DNA of 64,000 bases, taken from positions 1,240,001 to 1,304,000 of the forward strand of contig JADFUC010001868.1 in NCBI GenBank assembly GCA_019722365.1. Reading direction: 5' to 3'. This document shows, in pieces, positions 62,625-64,000 of this stretch; the stretch's first letter is position 1, and the number at the start of each line of letters is the position of its first letter. This stretch comes from Lithospermum erythrorhizon. Lineage: Eukaryota; Streptophyta; Magnoliopsida; Boraginales; Boraginaceae. The notes under the pieces were generated by a model. That model was given only the letters and a program-made list of their open reading frames with translations. It searched no databases and was not told the DNA's origin. Made by a program: the position numbers and the translations under genes.

Positions 62625-64000
62625 ATGTGATAACAATTATTTTTTATGAGTTTCAACTGTTTTATTGCAATTTTTGATCTTTAATATCATGACAATTTCT
62701 TTATTTTATAAATTCAAATCTTAATATACAATTAATAAAATATACTCAGCATAACTAATAAACTACCAGATTGAAATTTATATTTATTAAGTAGTTTATA
62801 TAAGCAAACAATCCGTTCACTACAAACGCTACATTTGATATAGTTTTATGCTAATAATTATCGCATAAAATATAACAAATTATCTAAGAATTCATAAATA
62901 TTTTTTACAGGCCAGATAAAATACTTTTGCCACTTTCACTTCTTTCGACTCATGCGGCTAAGAATCAAAACTATAGGATCAGATACAACTTCTTGGTGGG
63001 GGGAGTAATTTTTTTTAACTCATGACAATGACAAAATAATTAAAAAATATTTCCAAGAAACCAGACAATATGGATTATTATAAATCACAAGGCCATAAGA
63101 AAGAGTTAAGAAGTGTGAGGTGGGAAAATAACATATCAAAGATAATGTGATAGAAAGGCTATCAGAACCACAGCTTAAAGCAGTGTGAGCAAAGCCACAC
63201 AGCAGCCATTGTCCCAAAATTGTTGTCATGTTTGGATTTCTTTTCAATTATCTGTTCTCATCTCCTGCTGTTATCATCAAGTTATCCGTGAGTCCAGTCA
63301 CATCTCACGGATATCGGCCGCCATTTACTGCCCCCGCGCAGAGGCTGCTCGATCCCCATTAAAGCAGCACTTGCTGAATTCGTGGTCGTGCCTCGGTGTT
63401 GCGGGGTTACCCTACATGCTGGGCCACAGATGGGGCAAGCACGGGGATCCTCACTGGCGCATATCTCGAATCAACTCTCTACATTGGATGATTAACAAAT
63501 TTTACGCGACGCCCTTCGCTTAACAGATTAACATAAGTTATCCAGAAAACACCTCAAACCTTGGAATTCCACTTAACTTGAAGACTTTAGCACAACAACA
63601 AATCCCAAATACCAATTTAGTCCTATATAGTCAAATAGTTTGAATTCTCTAATTCTTCAATACAATATAATAAAATAAATCCCACACTACACCTACACTC
63701 ATAATTTATCACAAAATAGTAGATAATATTTTATCTTATTTTTGGATCAATTCGAAAACCACTTAACTTTTGATGTTATTAGTAAAATATACGAAAGTAT
63801 CAGACATAAAGATTTATTTTAAATATTTAAATTGGTATAATAATAAATAAAATAATTAATTATTTACTTAAATTTATAAATTATACCTTTGATTTTTATT
63901 AGAATTCTATTTTGTCTGAAAGTTTATATTATCCCTTATAATATTTACACAGATGCAAGTTTTCATACTATACTACTTTATTTTCAATGCTAATAAAAGT
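62625..64000. other. Right edge, upstream of AGT1
   Basis: AT-rich apart from 63280-63525. No gene can be assigned. The outer 450 bases show nothing recognisable. Confidence 0.4.
63280..63525. other. GC-rich unrecognised segment
   Basis: About 245 bases stand out as GC-rich within AT-rich flanks. Two + frames and one - frame are open through most of it; one + frame ends KFYATPFA with a stop at 63523. None matches a family I know. A perfect inverted repeat (ATCCGTGAG / CTCACGGAT) is at about 63285-63313. It may be an exon of an unseen gene, a non-coding RNA or foreign DNA. Confidence 0.35.

Noticed and set aside
1..64000. CRISPR arrays, operons, riboswitches, tRNA genes
   Set aside because: No regularly spaced repeats, no polycistronic layout and no complete tRNA cloverleaf were seen. 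The sequence is plant nuclear DNA.

Overview
This window is nuclear DNA from a eudicot plant. Every protein gene I can read has plant homologues. The genes are split by short AT-rich introns, and the space between them holds plant transposon families (PIF/Harbinger, Mutator-like, Stowaway-like, LINE, solo LTRs, a Cassandra-like TRIM). I cannot name the species. I rebuilt exon-intron structures by hand, choosing splice sites so that phase is kept and the protein matches its family. In each rebuilt gene the exon lengths sum to a whole number of codons.

Left block (about 4-33 kb): a secreted neprosin/DUF239 protein (+); a RING-H2 E3 ligase with a zinc ribbon (-); the large FG nucleoporin NUP214 (-, 18 exons, 1731 aa); a V-ATPase S1/VOA1-like membrane protein (+); and a damaged SKU5-similar multicopper-oxidase-like gene (-). 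From memory this resembles Arabidopsis At1g55360-At1g55570 and its duplicate around At3g13390-At3g13510, so the block looks like conserved synteny.

Middle block (about 34-45.5 kb): two tandem AOP-type 2-oxoglutarate/Fe(II) dioxygenases (+), both 321 aa, about 90% identical, with identical exon lengths. They are separated by about 8 kb of debris: a broken L1-type LINE, a decayed intron-containing 5' fragment of a CHD1/CHR5 chromatin remodeller, and a Cassandra-like TRIM carrying 5S-rRNA-like LTRs.

Right block (about 45.6-62.6 kb, all -): FIS1 (mitochondrial/peroxisomal fission), an Era-type organellar GTPase, and peroxisomal serine-glyoxylate aminotransferase AGT1 with a C-terminal SRI signal. 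Two solo LTRs with perfect 5-bp target duplications lie here, one inside a FIS1 intron.

The genes are housekeeping or metabolic and do not form one pathway. I found no clear new biological system. The most useful leads are the dioxygenase pair with diverged promoters, the CHR5 fragment, the half-intact SKS gene, an unusual GC-AG intron in NUP214 whose retention keeps the frame, and a short unrecognised GC-rich segment near 63.3 kb.
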